Of a stretch of 64,000 nucleotides of DNA, positions 41,236-49,599 are shown piece after piece. Source of the stretch: Pseudomonas putida (lineage in GTDB: Bacteria; Pseudomonadota; Gammaproteobacteria; Pseudomonadales; Pseudomonadaceae); NCBI RefSeq assembly GCF_001941965.1, contig NZ_MKZO01000047.1:284117-348116 (forward strand). Reading direction: 5' to 3'. The translations under genes were made by a program, and so were the position numbers. Under the pieces are notes generated by a model. The model saw only the letters and a program-made list of their open reading frames with translations. It was not told the origin of the DNA and made no database searches. Positions within the stretch are counted from its first letter, which is position 1. Every line of letters begins with the position of its first letter.

Positions 41236-42564
41236 CTAGAACGGTACCGCCACCGTCAGCTGGCTATAAACATTGGTCCCATTCCCCCCCACCTGATTCC
41301 CCCCGGTCGTCTCATCCTTCTTCGGCTGGTACAAGCCGATCACCGGGCTGATGATCAGGTGCTCGTTCACCGCCCATTCCGCATAGAAATCCAGCTCGCG
41401 GGCATCGAGATTCAGGGTGTCGCGGGTCCTCAGGGTATGGAAATCGAAGTACAGCGCGCCCACGGTCAGGTTCTCCAGCGGCGTGGCCTTGAGGCCGACA
41501 TGATGGATACCGGTATTGCTGTTGAACGGCCCCGAATAGTTGGCCGCCACTTCACCCTGGAACCAGGTGCCGTAACCGGTGCTCAGGCCGGTGAACAGCG
41601 AGTCCCAACCCTGGGAGTAACGGGTATAGCGATAGGTGACCTTGGGCGACCAGGCGACATCAGCGAAGGTATAGCCCGCTTCGGCGTACCAGGCTTTTTC
41701 CGGGCCCGCGTCCTTGTCCTGCCAGGCGTATTCGAAGGCGAAGCTGGCATTCTCGATGCCCGCATTGCCTTCGCCACGCAGGCTGTAGACGTCCATGTTC
41801 TCCCGCTCTTTCTGGAAGTCGCTGGCCCATTGGTCGACCACGTCGAGGCCATGCACCCAGGTCAGGCCCAGGGTGCCGGCTTCGGCGGTGTAGTCCAGGG
41901 TACCCGCCGCCAGTTCGGTTTCGGCCTGGGCGCGGTTGTCGGATTTCAGCCAGACCACGCTGCCGTGCAGGCCGTCCTGGCCACCGAGTTTCAGTACGGC
42001 GGTACGGTCGAAGGCATGACGGGCTGCCAGGTAGTAGGCGCCGCCACGGTTCAATGCGCCGTCCGCCGGGCCCTTGCCGAGGTTGGGACCGTCGTCGTTG
42101 ATCAGGAAGCCGCTACCCAGCTTGACCACCTGACGCCCGGCGGAGAAGTCCACGCCATCCTTGCCCAGGGCCGGAAACAGGTCGCCGGAACGCCAGCCAA
42201 GGAAAGCATCCTCGATCTTGGTGGTGCGTTCGGAACCATCGGTATTGCCGGCGGCATCGCCATCGCCCCAGGTCGCCGAGCTGACCAGGTTGAAGGTGCC
42301 GTACAAGGTGCCGTTGCCGCCCAGGCCCTGGTCGCCGCTGACCCCGTATTTGATGAAGCCTTCGCGCCAGGTCGAGCCGCCGCTGCTGCCGTCGTAGTTC
42401 TTGCGGCTGTTGAACATGCCGTACACCGCGAGCATATCGGCGTTGAGGTGGGTGTCTTCGTCGGCGTACAGCTCGTAGGCCAGGGCCGGTTGCGCCGCTG
42501 CCAGGCTGGCAAGGCTCAGGCCGACGGCCCGGGCCAGTGGTAACAGGCGGTGTTGCTTGTCCAT
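41236..42564 (-). CDS. Outer-membrane beta-barrel porin
   Basis: A 442-residue protein with a signal peptide of about 29 residues (ending PALA). It has many alternating amphipathic strands and ends QLTVAVPF with a C-terminal phenylalanine, as barrel proteins do. It lacks the OprD starting motif, and the glycine-rich YELYADEDTHLNADMLAVYG start suggests a different porin family, possibly alginate-export-like. It is downstream of the MoaF/short-chain-dehydrogenase operon and could admit its substrate. Its own promoter may lie in the 113-base gap, which also holds a hairpin. Confidence 0.75.
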   Translation of the reverse strand: MDKQHRLLPLARAVGLSLASLAAAQPALAYELYADEDTHLNADMLAVYGMFNSRKNYDGSSGGSTWREGFIKYGVSGDQGLGGNGTLYGTFNLVSSATWGDGDAAGNTDGSERTTKIEDAFLGWRSGDLFPALGKDGVDFSAGRQVVKLGSGFLINDDGPNLGKGPADGALNRGGAYYLAARHAFDRTAVLKLGGQDGLHGSVVWLKSDNRAQAETELAAGTLDYTAEAGTLGLTWVHGLDVVDQWASDFQKERENMDVYSLRGEGNAGIENASFAFEYAWQDKDAGPEKAWYAEAGYTFADVAWSPKVTYRYTRYSQGWDSLFTGLSTGYGTWFQGEVAANYSGPFNSNTGIHHVGLKATPLENLTVGALYFDFHTLRTRDTLNLDARELDFYAEWAVNEHLIISPVIGLYQPKKDETTGGNQVGGNGTNVYSQLTVAVPF

Positions 42565-42610
42565 GTGTGCTTCCCCAATGCGGTTCTTGTTTGGCAGATC
42601 AGTGGCTATT

Positions 42611-42658
42611 AGGGCGCTGGCAGTCGGGGCAAGTCTTGTTCGTGGCTGCCAGCGCTCT
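42611..42658 (-). terminator. Long stem-loop between SDR operon and porin gene
   Basis: AGGGCGCTGGCAG and CTGCCAGCGCTCT form a 13-bp stem with one G-U pair and a 22-base loop, just after the second SDR gene. It lacks a T-tract, so it could be a processing or attenuation structure rather than a standard terminator. Confidence 0.5.
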
Positions 42659-42677
42659 TGACCGCAATGGCCAGTCT

Positions 42678-43448
42678 TCAGTCCAGTGCCGCCATGGTTT
42701 CCGGCAGCGTTGCGCCGCCATCGACGATCAGGGTCTGGCCGGTGATATAGGCGGCATTGTCCGAGGCGAGGAAGAGCATCGCCGCGGCGATATCCTCCGG
42801 CTCGCCCAGGCGACCCAGGGGCACGCCACGGGCGATCCGCGCATTGAGGCCGTCGTCGCCCAGGTTGCCCATGGCCGGGGTACGGATCATCCCCGGCTCG
42901 ACGCCGTTGACCCGCACGCCATGGGCCGCCAGCTCCAGCGCCGCACTGCGGATGAAGCCGTTGACCCCGGCCTTGGACGCGGCGTAGTGACTGAGCCCGG
43001 GATAGGCCACCCGCGGCCCGGTGACCGAGGAGGTCACCAGCACATTGCCGCGACCCTGGCGACGGAACAGCGGCAGCGCGCCCTGGGTCAACCAGAACAG
43101 CGCCGACAGGTTCACGTCCAGGGTCCGGCGCAGCAGCGGTTCGTCGATCTGCTCGAACGGCGTCAGCGGGAAGTACGCTGCGTTGTGCACCAGCACATCG
43201 AGGCGCGGCAGGCCCGCCAGCAGGCCGGCGATGCCCTGGCGGTCGGCCAGGTCGATACCGCTGGCGCTGACCCGGTGGCCCTGGCCATTCAGCTCATCGG
43301 CCAGCGCCTGGGCACCGGCCAGGTTGAGGTCGGCGATCAGCACCTCGGCCCCGGCCCGGGCAAAGCCCTCGACGATGGCCCGGCCGATACCCTGGGCGCC
43401 GCCGGTGACCAGCACCTGCTGGCCACTGAAATCGAAGCGTGCATTCAT
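42678..43448 (-). CDS. Short-chain dehydrogenase/reductase
   Basis: A 256-residue SDR. It has the NAD(P)-binding motif VTGGAQGIGRA, a structural NAA (LVHNAAYF), catalytic serine in VTSSVTGP and the YxxxK pair HYAASKAG. ADLN after the second strand suggests NAD(H) preference. The C-terminus YITGQTLIVDGG is typical. The ATG overlaps the upstream SDR stop as ATGA. It is the third gene of the MoaF operon. It probably oxidises a secondary alcohol of the pathway's substrate, which is unknown. Confidence 0.87.
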   Translation of the reverse strand: MNARFDFSGQQVLVTGGAQGIGRAIVEGFARAGAEVLIADLNLAGAQALADELNGQGHRVSASGIDLADRQGIAGLLAGLPRLDVLVHNAAYFPLTPFEQIDEPLLRRTLDVNLSALFWLTQGALPLFRRQGRGNVLVTSSVTGPRVAYPGLSHYAASKAGVNGFIRSAALELAAHGVRVNGVEPGMIRTPAMGNLGDDGLNARIARGVPLGRLGEPEDIAAAMLFLASDNAAYITGQTLIVDGGATLPETMAALD

Positions 43449-44236
43449 GCGTCGTTCTCCATGCGGGTGAAAGCCAGGGTCGGCACGTCGACGATGGTCG
43501 AACCACCGTCCGCCGCAATCACCGCCCCGGTGATGATCGACGCCTCGCTGCTGACCAGGAATTGGCACAGCGCGGCGATCTCGTCCGCCGTGGCCGGGCG
43601 GCGCAGTGGCACGTCGGCGGTGACCCGGGCGTAGGCCGCATCGAGGTCTTCGCCGTAACGCTCCATCAGCGGCTGCATCTCGGCATCGGCCATCGGCGTG
43701 CGCACCCAGCCCGGGCAGACGCAGTTGACCCGCACACCCTGCGGCCCGAAGTCCCGCGCCAGGGAGCGGTTCAGCCCCACCAGGGCATGCTTGGCGGTGG
43801 TGTAGCCGCACACCTCCGGACCCGCCGCCAATGAGGCGATGGAGCCGAGCAGGACGATGCTGCCGCGCCGCTCGATCAGCAGCGGCAGGCAGGCCCGGGC
43901 ACTGTGGAAGGCGCTGTGCAGATTGCCGCGCATGGCGGCTTCCCAGGCGGCGTCGTCGGTGTCCAGCGCCGTGCCCAGGCCATGCCCGCCAGCACAGCAG
44001 ACCAACGCATCGAGGCCGCCGAAGCGGGCGCGGATCTGCTCGACGAAACCGTGCCAGGTGGCGCTGTCGGCGGCATCGCCGGCCAGCACCAGGGCATTGG
44101 TGTCCGCTGCCACCTGTTCCAGTGCCTCGCGGCGCCGGCCAACCAGCACCAGCTGGTCGCCGGCCGCCGCCAGGCGCCGCGCGCAGGCTGCACCGATGCC
44201 GCTGCCGGCACCGGTCACCAGCACGGTGCGGCTCAT
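43445..44236 (-). CDS. Short-chain dehydrogenase/reductase
   Basis: A 263-residue SDR with cofactor motif VTGAGSGIGAA, GRRREAL suggesting NADP(H), CCAGG in place of the usual NNAG, and the YxxxK pair GYTTAKHAL. The C-terminus ITGAVIAADGG is standard. It is only distantly similar to the neighbouring SDR, so the two probably catalyse different steps. Both ends overlap neighbouring genes as ATGA, so MoaF-like, SDR and SDR are translated as a coupled unit. Confidence 0.87.
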   Translation of the reverse strand: MSRTVLVTGAGSGIGAACARRLAAAGDQLVLVGRRREALEQVAADTNALVLAGDAADSATWHGFVEQIRARFGGLDALVCCAGGHGLGTALDTDDAAWEAAMRGNLHSAFHSARACLPLLIERRGSIVLLGSIASLAAGPEVCGYTTAKHALVGLNRSLARDFGPQGVRVNCVCPGWVRTPMADAEMQPLMERYGEDLDAAYARVTADVPLRRPATADEIAALCQFLVSSEASIITGAVIAADGGSTIVDVPTLAFTRMENDA

Positions 44237-45051
44237 TTGTCGTGGACCGTGGTGTTGATCAGGTTGCAGTAGGACGACACCGGGAAGTTGCTGAAGGCCT
44301 CGAAGCCGCCTTCGGCATGGCCGAAGATCTTGCCGTCGCTGCGGTGCTCGCGCAGGTCGATCATCACCAGGCCCAGGGTCGGGATGATCTTCTCGCGCCA
44401 GACGAACAGGTACAGCTCGTCGGCAATCTTGTAGTAGTGGCAGCGGTCGGTGTCGCAGAGGCCTTTTTCGACCCCCTTGAGGCACTGCCAGGTATAGAAG
44501 TTCTCGTTGAGGTAGATGTGCTCGTATTCCTCGGTCGGGCTGTAGCGGTAACGGTTGCGGATACCCACCAGCTCGGTGGTCAGTGCGTGCGGGCAGGCGC
44601 CGTCTTGCCATGGGCGGTCGAGGGTGCCGTGGAGGAACTGCGCTTCGACGCAGGTCAGGGCCTTGCCGGACAGGGCGCGGTGGAACATGCCTTGGTGGGT
44701 TTCCTCGGCCTCGGGCATGCTGCCGATCACGGCGGTGAAGGACTGGCTCAGGGTGTCCAGGACCAGGGAGATCGACCAGGTCTGGCCGTTCTCGGTCTTG
44801 AGGAAGTCCACCAGCACGATGCCCGGACGCACCGAGGTGGCGCGGTACGGCGCGCTGCCCGTGGAGTGGCCGTCGGCGGCATGCCAGTGCAGTTGCTCGG
44901 CGTCGAAGCGGTGCTCGATGGACCAGCCATTGGCGAAGTTCAGGGTCATGCGCTGCCCGGCCAGCTCGGCCAGTCGCGGCAGGATAAAGGCTTCGGGGGC
45001 GAAACCGTCGGCCAGGGCGCCTACGGAAATCCAGTCGGTATGGGTGGTCAT
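44233..45051 (-). CDS. MoaF-family protein
   Basis: A 272-residue protein with an N-terminal MoaF-like half (LAGQRMTLNFANGWSIEHRF) and a C-terminal half (YSPTEEYEHIYLNENFYTWQCLKG, LCDTDRCHYYKIADELYLF, WREKIIPTLG) that matches the two-domain MoaF family. MoaF was named in a molybdenum-linked operon of Klebsiella, but its role is poorly defined and the fold is lipocalin-like. There is no signal peptide. Here it leads an operon with two SDRs, so binding or transforming a small hydrophobic intermediate is more likely than cofactor synthesis. Confidence 0.75.
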   Translation of the reverse strand: MTTHTDWISVGALADGFAPEAFILPRLAELAGQRMTLNFANGWSIEHRFDAEQLHWHAADGHSTGSAPYRATSVRPGIVLVDFLKTENGQTWSISLVLDTLSQSFTAVIGSMPEAEETHQGMFHRALSGKALTCVEAQFLHGTLDRPWQDGACPHALTTELVGIRNRYRYSPTEEYEHIYLNENFYTWQCLKGVEKGLCDTDRCHYYKIADELYLFVWREKIIPTLGLVMIDLREHRSDGKIFGHAEGGFEAFSNFPVSSYCNLINTTVHDK

Positions 45052-45143
45052 GGGAGGTGGCTCGTTGTTGTTGATTGGAGCCGTGATGGTGCCGGGCAGG
45101 GCGGTCGGGCGGTATCAACCGGATGGTTGAGGTGGCGGTATAC

Positions 45144-45172
45144 CAGTCATCTGGCTGTCATAAAGCGGTAGT
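45144..45172 (+). promoter_or_regulatory. Candidate Pho box (three 11-bp-phased repeats)
   Basis: CAGTCAT, CTGTCAT and CGGTAGT occur as direct repeats, each separated by four bases, matching the PhoB pattern CTGTCAT-N4-CTGTCAT (6/7, 7/7 and 4/7 matches). A TAATGT -10-like hexamer starts at 45172, ten bases after the second repeat, which is the spacing used at pstS-type promoters. It faces the GGDEF-EAL gene. Confidence 0.55.
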
Positions 45173-45207
45173 AATGTGCCATCACTCAGCGGCAGGAATG
45201 AATTGCA

Positions 45208-47535
45208 GTGATCCGCCGATCTTTTTCCTCTCTCAATGTGCTGCAGTTCCTGCTGCTTTCCTCGTCTGCGGCGATTCTGCTGTTCCTCTGGGGGCTGTTC
45301 TTCCAGCAGCAGGCCACGTCCGCGCAGGAAGCGCTGGCCGCCAAGGCCTCCGAACACCTCAACCTGGCCACCATGGCTGCCGAGAACCTCAGTCAGTTGG
45401 TGGATCGTGCGCAGACCATCGGCCGTGCCGCCCAGGCCGATATGCGCGACGGTGGCCAGGGCCGCCTGAGCCTGGTGCGCATGCTCGCCGAAGACCCGGT
45501 GCTCAAGCGCATGAGCCTGTACCGCGCCGACGGCAGCCTGCTGTCCGCCAGCCACCGCGATGAACCCGGCCAGTTGCCCGAACCCTGGCTGCGTGCGCTG
45601 CGCGAACATACCAGCCGCTATGGCTTCAAGCCCTTCCTGCCGCCGCTGGACGCTTCGGCCAAGGATGCCGAAGAGATCAACTGGCGTCTGCCATTCCTGC
45701 TGCCGTTGACCGATCCGTCCCGGGGCGATGCCGAAAGCATCCTCCTGGTGCAACTGGATATCGGCTACCTGGCGGTGCTGTTCCAGCATATCGACCTGGG
45801 CAGCAGCGGCCTGATGCGCCTGCTCGACAGCGCCGGCCACGAGCGCCTGCGCATCGGCAACAGCGGCGTGCTGGTGGCCGGCGAGGCGCTCAAGCCGGAG
45901 CTGCCGGACAGCGTCGAAGCCGCCGGGCGCGTCAGCCAGTACAGCCTCGACGGGCATTACCAGAGCCTGTTCCGCAAGGTCCTGCCACGGGGCTTCAGCA
46001 TTGCCGTGAGCCAGCGCGAGGAGGAGATCCTTGCGCCGTCGCAGGCGCTATACGAACGTCAGCTCTGGCTCAACCTGGCCATGACCCTGCTGGTCCTCGG
46101 TGGCGCGCTGTGGACCTGGCGCGTGCTGGGCAAGCGCGAGGAAGCTTTCGCCGCCCTGGAGCAGGCCCAGACCATCAACCAGCAACTGATCCAGCGCCTG
46201 GAAGAAGAACACCGGCGCAGCAGCCATGCGGCGGCCACCGATCACTTGAGCGGCCTGCACAACCGTCGCCAGTTCATGGAAACCGCCGCGCGGGTGCTGG
46301 GCGAGCAGCGCAGCAAGCGGCGCCTGATGGCGGTCCTGTTCATCGATATGGACCGCTTCAAGTCGATCAACGACTCCCTCGGCCACAAGGTCGGCGACCT
46401 GCTCCTGCAGGCGGTGGCCGGACGCATCAGCCGGGCCCTGGAACCGGGGGATGAAGCGGCGCGTTTTGGTGGTGACGAATTCGTCGTGCTGCTGGCCGGC
46501 AGTCGTACCGAGGAGCAGATCGACCTGTGGGTGCGCATGCTGCTGAACAAGCTGTCGGCCACCTATTCCCTGGACAAGCATGAACTCAACAGCAGCCCGA
46601 GTATCGGCGTGAGCATCTGCCCGCGGGATGGCCAGTCGGTGGACGAGCTGATCCGCCATGCCGACGCCGCCATGTACTCGGCCAAGCAGGCCGGGCGCGG
46701 GCAGTACCGTTTCTTCGATCCGTCGCTGAACGTGGTCAATGTCGGCGAGTTCGCCCTGGAGCAGGCCTTTGGCTCGGCCTTGAAGGAGCGCCAGTTCGTC
46801 CTGCATTTCCAGCCGCAGGTGCGTTTCGATTCGATGCAGGTGGAAGGTTACGAGGCCCTGGTGCGCTGGCAGCACCCGGAGTTCGGCCTGCTTTACCCGG
46901 ACCGTTTCATCTCGCTGGCCGAACGCAGCGGATTTATCGTCGCCCTCGGCTGGGAAGTGCTGCGCCTGGCCTGCGAGGAACTGGTGCGCTGGCAGGAAAG
47001 GGGGATTCCCTCGGGGCTGGCGGTGAATGTCTCGCCTTTGCAACTGCGCCAGCCGGATTTCAGTGCGCGGCTGCTGGAGGAGGTCCGCCAGCATGGCGTC
47101 GACCCGCGCCGGCTGGAGCTGGAAATCACCGAAACCACGGTGCTCGACGACGAAGGCCAGGGCATCAAGCACCTCAAGGCCCTGCGTGACGCCGGCCTGA
47201 GCATCAGCCTCGACGACTTCGGCCAGGGCTATTCCGGGTTCTCCCATTTGCAGGCGCTGCCGATCAACCGCCTGAAGATCGACCGCTCGCTGATCGCCCA
47301 GCTCTCCAACAGCCATGACGACAGCCCGATCGTCCTGTCCACCATCATTCTCGCCAAGCGTCTGGGGCTGGAGGTGGTGGCCGAGGGCGTGGAGACCCGC
47401 GAGCAGGTGGTCTATCTGCGCCTGGCCGGTTGTGATTATGCCCAGGGCTACCACTTCAGCCGGCCGCTGACGGTGGCCCAGTTGCACGAATACCCTCCCT
47501 TCATGGACGCGACGGAAACCGCATGCGAGCACTGA
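45208..47535 (+). CDS. Membrane GGDEF-EAL protein with periplasmic sensor domain
   Basis: A 775-residue c-di-GMP enzyme. A membrane helix (about 11-33), a periplasmic domain of about 250 residues and a second helix (about 286-306) precede the GGDEF domain (GGDEF at 421-425). The EAL domain has EAL at 549-551, plus ITETTVLDD, DDFGQGYSGFSHL, KIDRSLI and AEGVET. Both catalytic motifs are intact. The product-inhibition site RxxD reads EPGD, so it is probably lost. The start is GTG at 45208 with AGGA upstream. It overlaps a PhnD-like binding-protein gene by 13 bases, suggesting that protein as its periplasmic sensor. Confidence 0.9.
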   Translation: MIRRSFSSLNVLQFLLLSSSAAILLFLWGLFFQQQATSAQEALAAKASEHLNLATMAAENLSQLVDRAQTIGRAAQADMRDGGQGRLSLVRMLAEDPVLKRMSLYRADGSLLSASHRDEPGQLPEPWLRALREHTSRYGFKPFLPPLDASAKDAEEINWRLPFLLPLTDPSRGDAESILLVQLDIGYLAVLFQHIDLGSSGLMRLLDSAGHERLRIGNSGVLVAGEALKPELPDSVEAAGRVSQYSLDGHYQSLFRKVLPRGFSIAVSQREEEILAPSQALYERQLWLNLAMTLLVLGGALWTWRVLGKREEAFAALEQAQTINQQLIQRLEEEHRRSSHAAATDHLSGLHNRRQFMETAARVLGEQRSKRRLMAVLFIDMDRFKSINDSLGHKVGDLLLQAVAGRISRALEPGDEAARFGGDEFVVLLAGSRTEEQIDLWVRMLLNKLSATYSLDKHELNSSPSIGVSICPRDGQSVDELIRHADAAMYSAKQAGRGQYRFFDPSLNVVNVGEFALEQAFGSALKERQFVLHFQPQVRFDSMQVEGYEALVRWQHPEFGLLYPDRFISLAERSGFIVALGWEVLRLACEELVRWQERGIPSGLAVNVSPLQLRQPDFSARLLEEVRQHGVDPRRLELEITETTVLDDEGQGIKHLKALRDAGLSISLDDFGQGYSGFSHLQALPINRLKIDRSLIAQLSNSHDDSPIVLSTIILAKRLGLEVVAEGVETREQVVYLRLAGCDYAQGYHFSRPLTVAQLHEYPPFMDATETACEH

Positions 47536-48395
47536 CCCGACTGTTTTGCCTGATGTTCGCCACGTTGTTCAGCCTGTCCGTTTACGCCGAGTGCAGGCAG
47601 CCCAGCTTGCGCATCGCGGTGATTCCGAAGAAGAGCATGGAAGAGCTGATGAAGGACTATCAGCCGCTGCTGGAGCGGCTGAGCGACACGTTGGGGATTC
47701 CGGTGTCCATCGTTCCGGCGTCGTCCTATGAAAGCGTGGTGGATGCGGTGGTCTCCGGTGGCGTCGATATTGCCTGGCTGGGGCCGGCGTCCTATGCGCT
47801 GGCGCAGCAGCGTGATCCGCGGATCGAGCCGTTCGCCAGCCTGGCGATCAAGAATGGTTACTTCACCCCGGCGGGGCATCACTATCAGGCATTGCTGCTG
47901 GCAAAACGCGAGGTTGCGGGAGATCTTGAAGCCTTGCGCGGCAAGCGCGGGGCGCTGAGCGACCCGGCCAGCACCTCGGGCAGCGTGGTGCCCAATGTCG
48001 AGTTCGCCGCCCAGGTGGGCATGCCGTTGTCGCGCTTCTTCGGTTCGGTGGCGTATTCCGGGTCCCATGACAAGTCAATCGACGCCTTGCTCGAAGGGCG
48101 GGTGGATGCGGCGTTCGTCGCCAGCGTGCGGGCCGATGCCTATCTCAACAGCGGCAGGATCAACCGGGACACCTTCAATGTGCTCTGGCGCTCGGAGCGG
48201 ATCTACTACGACCCCTACGTATTCCGCGGCAATCTCTGCGCCGAGTACAAGGCGCTGATTCGCAAGGCGATGCTGGAGAACCAGGACGGGCTGGCGGCGT
48301 TTCTCGCGTCCCAGGACGCCAGCAGCATCGCCCCGGTGAGCCGCGCGGAATATGCGCCGCTGCTGCGGATGATGGAGACGCGGCCAGGGGGCTGA
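47523..48395 (+). CDS. PhnD-like periplasmic phosphate/phosphonate-binding protein
   Basis: A 290-residue solute-binding protein of the phosphate/phosphite/phosphonate (PhnD) family. It has a signal peptide to about residue 22 (SVYA). Family motifs are LRIAVIPKK, GGVDIAWLGPASYA and the ligand-loop DPASTSGSVVPN, with a serine/threonine-rich anion site. No permease or ATPase gene accompanies it. Instead it overlaps the GGDEF-EAL gene by 13 bases. This resembles the NspS-MbaA arrangement in Vibrio, where a binding protein reports ligand to a c-di-GMP enzyme. A sensing role is inferred. Confidence 0.82.
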   Translation: MRALTRLFCLMFATLFSLSVYAECRQPSLRIAVIPKKSMEELMKDYQPLLERLSDTLGIPVSIVPASSYESVVDAVVSGGVDIAWLGPASYALAQQRDPRIEPFASLAIKNGYFTPAGHHYQALLLAKREVAGDLEALRGKRGALSDPASTSGSVVPNVEFAAQVGMPLSRFFGSVAYSGSHDKSIDALLEGRVDAAFVASVRADAYLNSGRINRDTFNVLWRSERIYYDPYVFRGNLCAEYKALIRKAMLENQDGLAAFLASQDASSIAPVSRAEYAPLLRMMETRPGG

Positions 48396-48399
48396 GTGG

Positions 48400-48774
48400 T
48401 CAGGTGCGCCACCAGGCGGGCTGGCAGTCTTCGAAGGAGTGGTATTCGGGCTTGAGCTCGGGGCCGCTCGGGTCGTCGAATCCGCCGACCAGCAGGGCGA
48501 TCACCGGTTCGTCGTCCACCGCGCCGAGGGAGCTGCCGCAACGCGGGCAGAAGGCGCGGCTGGAATAGTCCGAGGAGCGGTAGAGGGCAGGGGCGCCGCC
48601 TGGGCCGGTCCATTCGATGTGGTCCCGGGGGAATTCGACCCAGAGGGTGGTGAGGGCACCGCTGTGCTGCTGGCAGTTGCGGCAGGAGCAGGTGTGGGGC
48701 TTCTCGGCGGGGCCTTGGGCGCTGTAGCGGATGAAGCCGCAGAGGCAGCCGCCTTGGTAGGTGGTTTGGGGCAT
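48400..48774 (-). CDS. GFA-family zinc protein (formaldehyde-activating enzyme-like)
   Basis: A 124-residue protein of the GFA/CENP-V family with the zinc cysteines GGCLCG, SCRNCQQHSG and FCPRCGSSLG in the expected order. Such proteins bind zinc and sometimes glutathione; the name comes from one debated member, and function here is unknown. It is convergent with the PhnD-like gene, with only four bases between stops. Confidence 0.85.
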   Translation of the reverse strand: MPQTTYQGGCLCGFIRYSAQGPAEKPHTCSCRNCQQHSGALTTLWVEFPRDHIEWTGPGGAPALYRSSDYSSRAFCPRCGSSLGAVDDEPVIALLVGGFDDPSGPELKPEYHSFEDCQPAWWRT

Positions 48775-48833
48775 CGGGGCAGTCCTTTGGAGGCAAGCTG
48801 GGAGATTAGATCAGGATTATGTGTTGCTGCTAA

Positions 48834-48919
48834 TGGCCTCATCGCTGGCAAGCCAGCTCCCACAGGGTTCTGCGGTGCACGCGATCCCTGTGGGAGCTGG
48901 CTTGCCAGCGATGAGGCCA
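48834..48919. repeat. REP pair
   Basis: Inverted REP units with the common core between the GFA-family gene promoter and the end of the LuxR-type gene. Confidence 0.9.
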
Positions 48920-48936
48920 TCAGCAGCGCCGGAAAA

Positions 48937-49599
48937 CTAAAGGAACAACACCCCCACCAACTCCGTCCTGTTCCTCACCCCCACCTTGCGAAACAGATTG
49001 ATCAGATGGGTCTTCACCGTCGGCAAGCCCAGTTCCAGTTGCCGCGCCAGGGTCTTGTTGCAGGCCCCGTCACGCAGCAGCAGGGCGATCTCCCGCTCCC
49101 TCGGCGTCAACCCGCCCAGCCGGTCAGGCGCCGCTACCGGCAACTGCCGCGCCGCCATCTGCATCAACCCGTGCAGCGGCAACAGGCGCTCCAGCTCCTC
49201 GACCCTGAACGCCCCCAGCGAACCATCCCGCAACAACGAAACCCCTGCCGCCAGCCGCCCGTCGACCCAGGCCATGATCTCCACCACATCCACCACCCGG
49301 TGCTGGTCGAGAAAACCCAGGTATTCACGGCCATGGGCCGCATCGTGATGAGCCAGCCCCTGGCGCAGCGAGACCACCGGCAAGCCGATGGCCTTGCAGT
49401 TGTCCGGCTTGAGCGGGTCGAGATGGCGGTAGTGTTCCAGATAGCGGTGGTGCATCGGCGGCTGCATGCCGAGCAACTGGAAATCGCAGGCCAGCAACTG
49501 CTCGTCGACCCGATAGAACGCCGCCAGGCTGGCCGGCACCTGCTGGCTGAAGGCGTGCAGGCAGTAACGCCCGAGCTCTTCCGTGCTGACGCCGTTCAT
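48937..49599 (-). CDS. LuxR-type helix-turn-helix regulator
   Basis: A 220-residue regulator with a C-terminal LuxR/GerE DNA-binding domain (about 155-218): LGGLTPREREIALLLRDGACNK followed by TVKTHLINLFRKVGVRNRTEL. The first 150 residues do not match an autoinducer-binding or response-regulator domain in any way that could be recognised. The ATG at 49599 overlaps the HbpS-like stop as ATGA. It is the last gene of an MFS/HbpS-like/LuxR operon and may regulate that operon. Confidence 0.8.
   Translation of the reverse strand: MNGVSTEELGRYCLHAFSQQVPASLAAFYRVDEQLLACDFQLLGMQPPMHHRYLEHYRHLDPLKPDNCKAIGLPVVSLRQGLAHHDAAHGREYLGFLDQHRVVDVVEIMAWVDGRLAAGVSLLRDGSLGAFRVEELERLLPLHGLMQMAARQLPVAAPDRLGGLTPREREIALLLRDGACNKTLARQLELGLPTVKTHLINLFRKVGVRNRTELVGVLFL

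Noticed and set aside
44233..45051. Molybdenum cofactor biosynthesis operon
   Set aside because: Only the MoaF family name points that way. No moaA-E, mod or molybdoenzyme genes are present.
43445..45118. A single 557-codon frame that appears to join the SDR to upstream coding sequence
   Set aside because: The upstream part is out of frame with the MoaF-like gene. The SDR start at 44236 overlaps the MoaF stop as ATGA, so there are two genes and no fusion.
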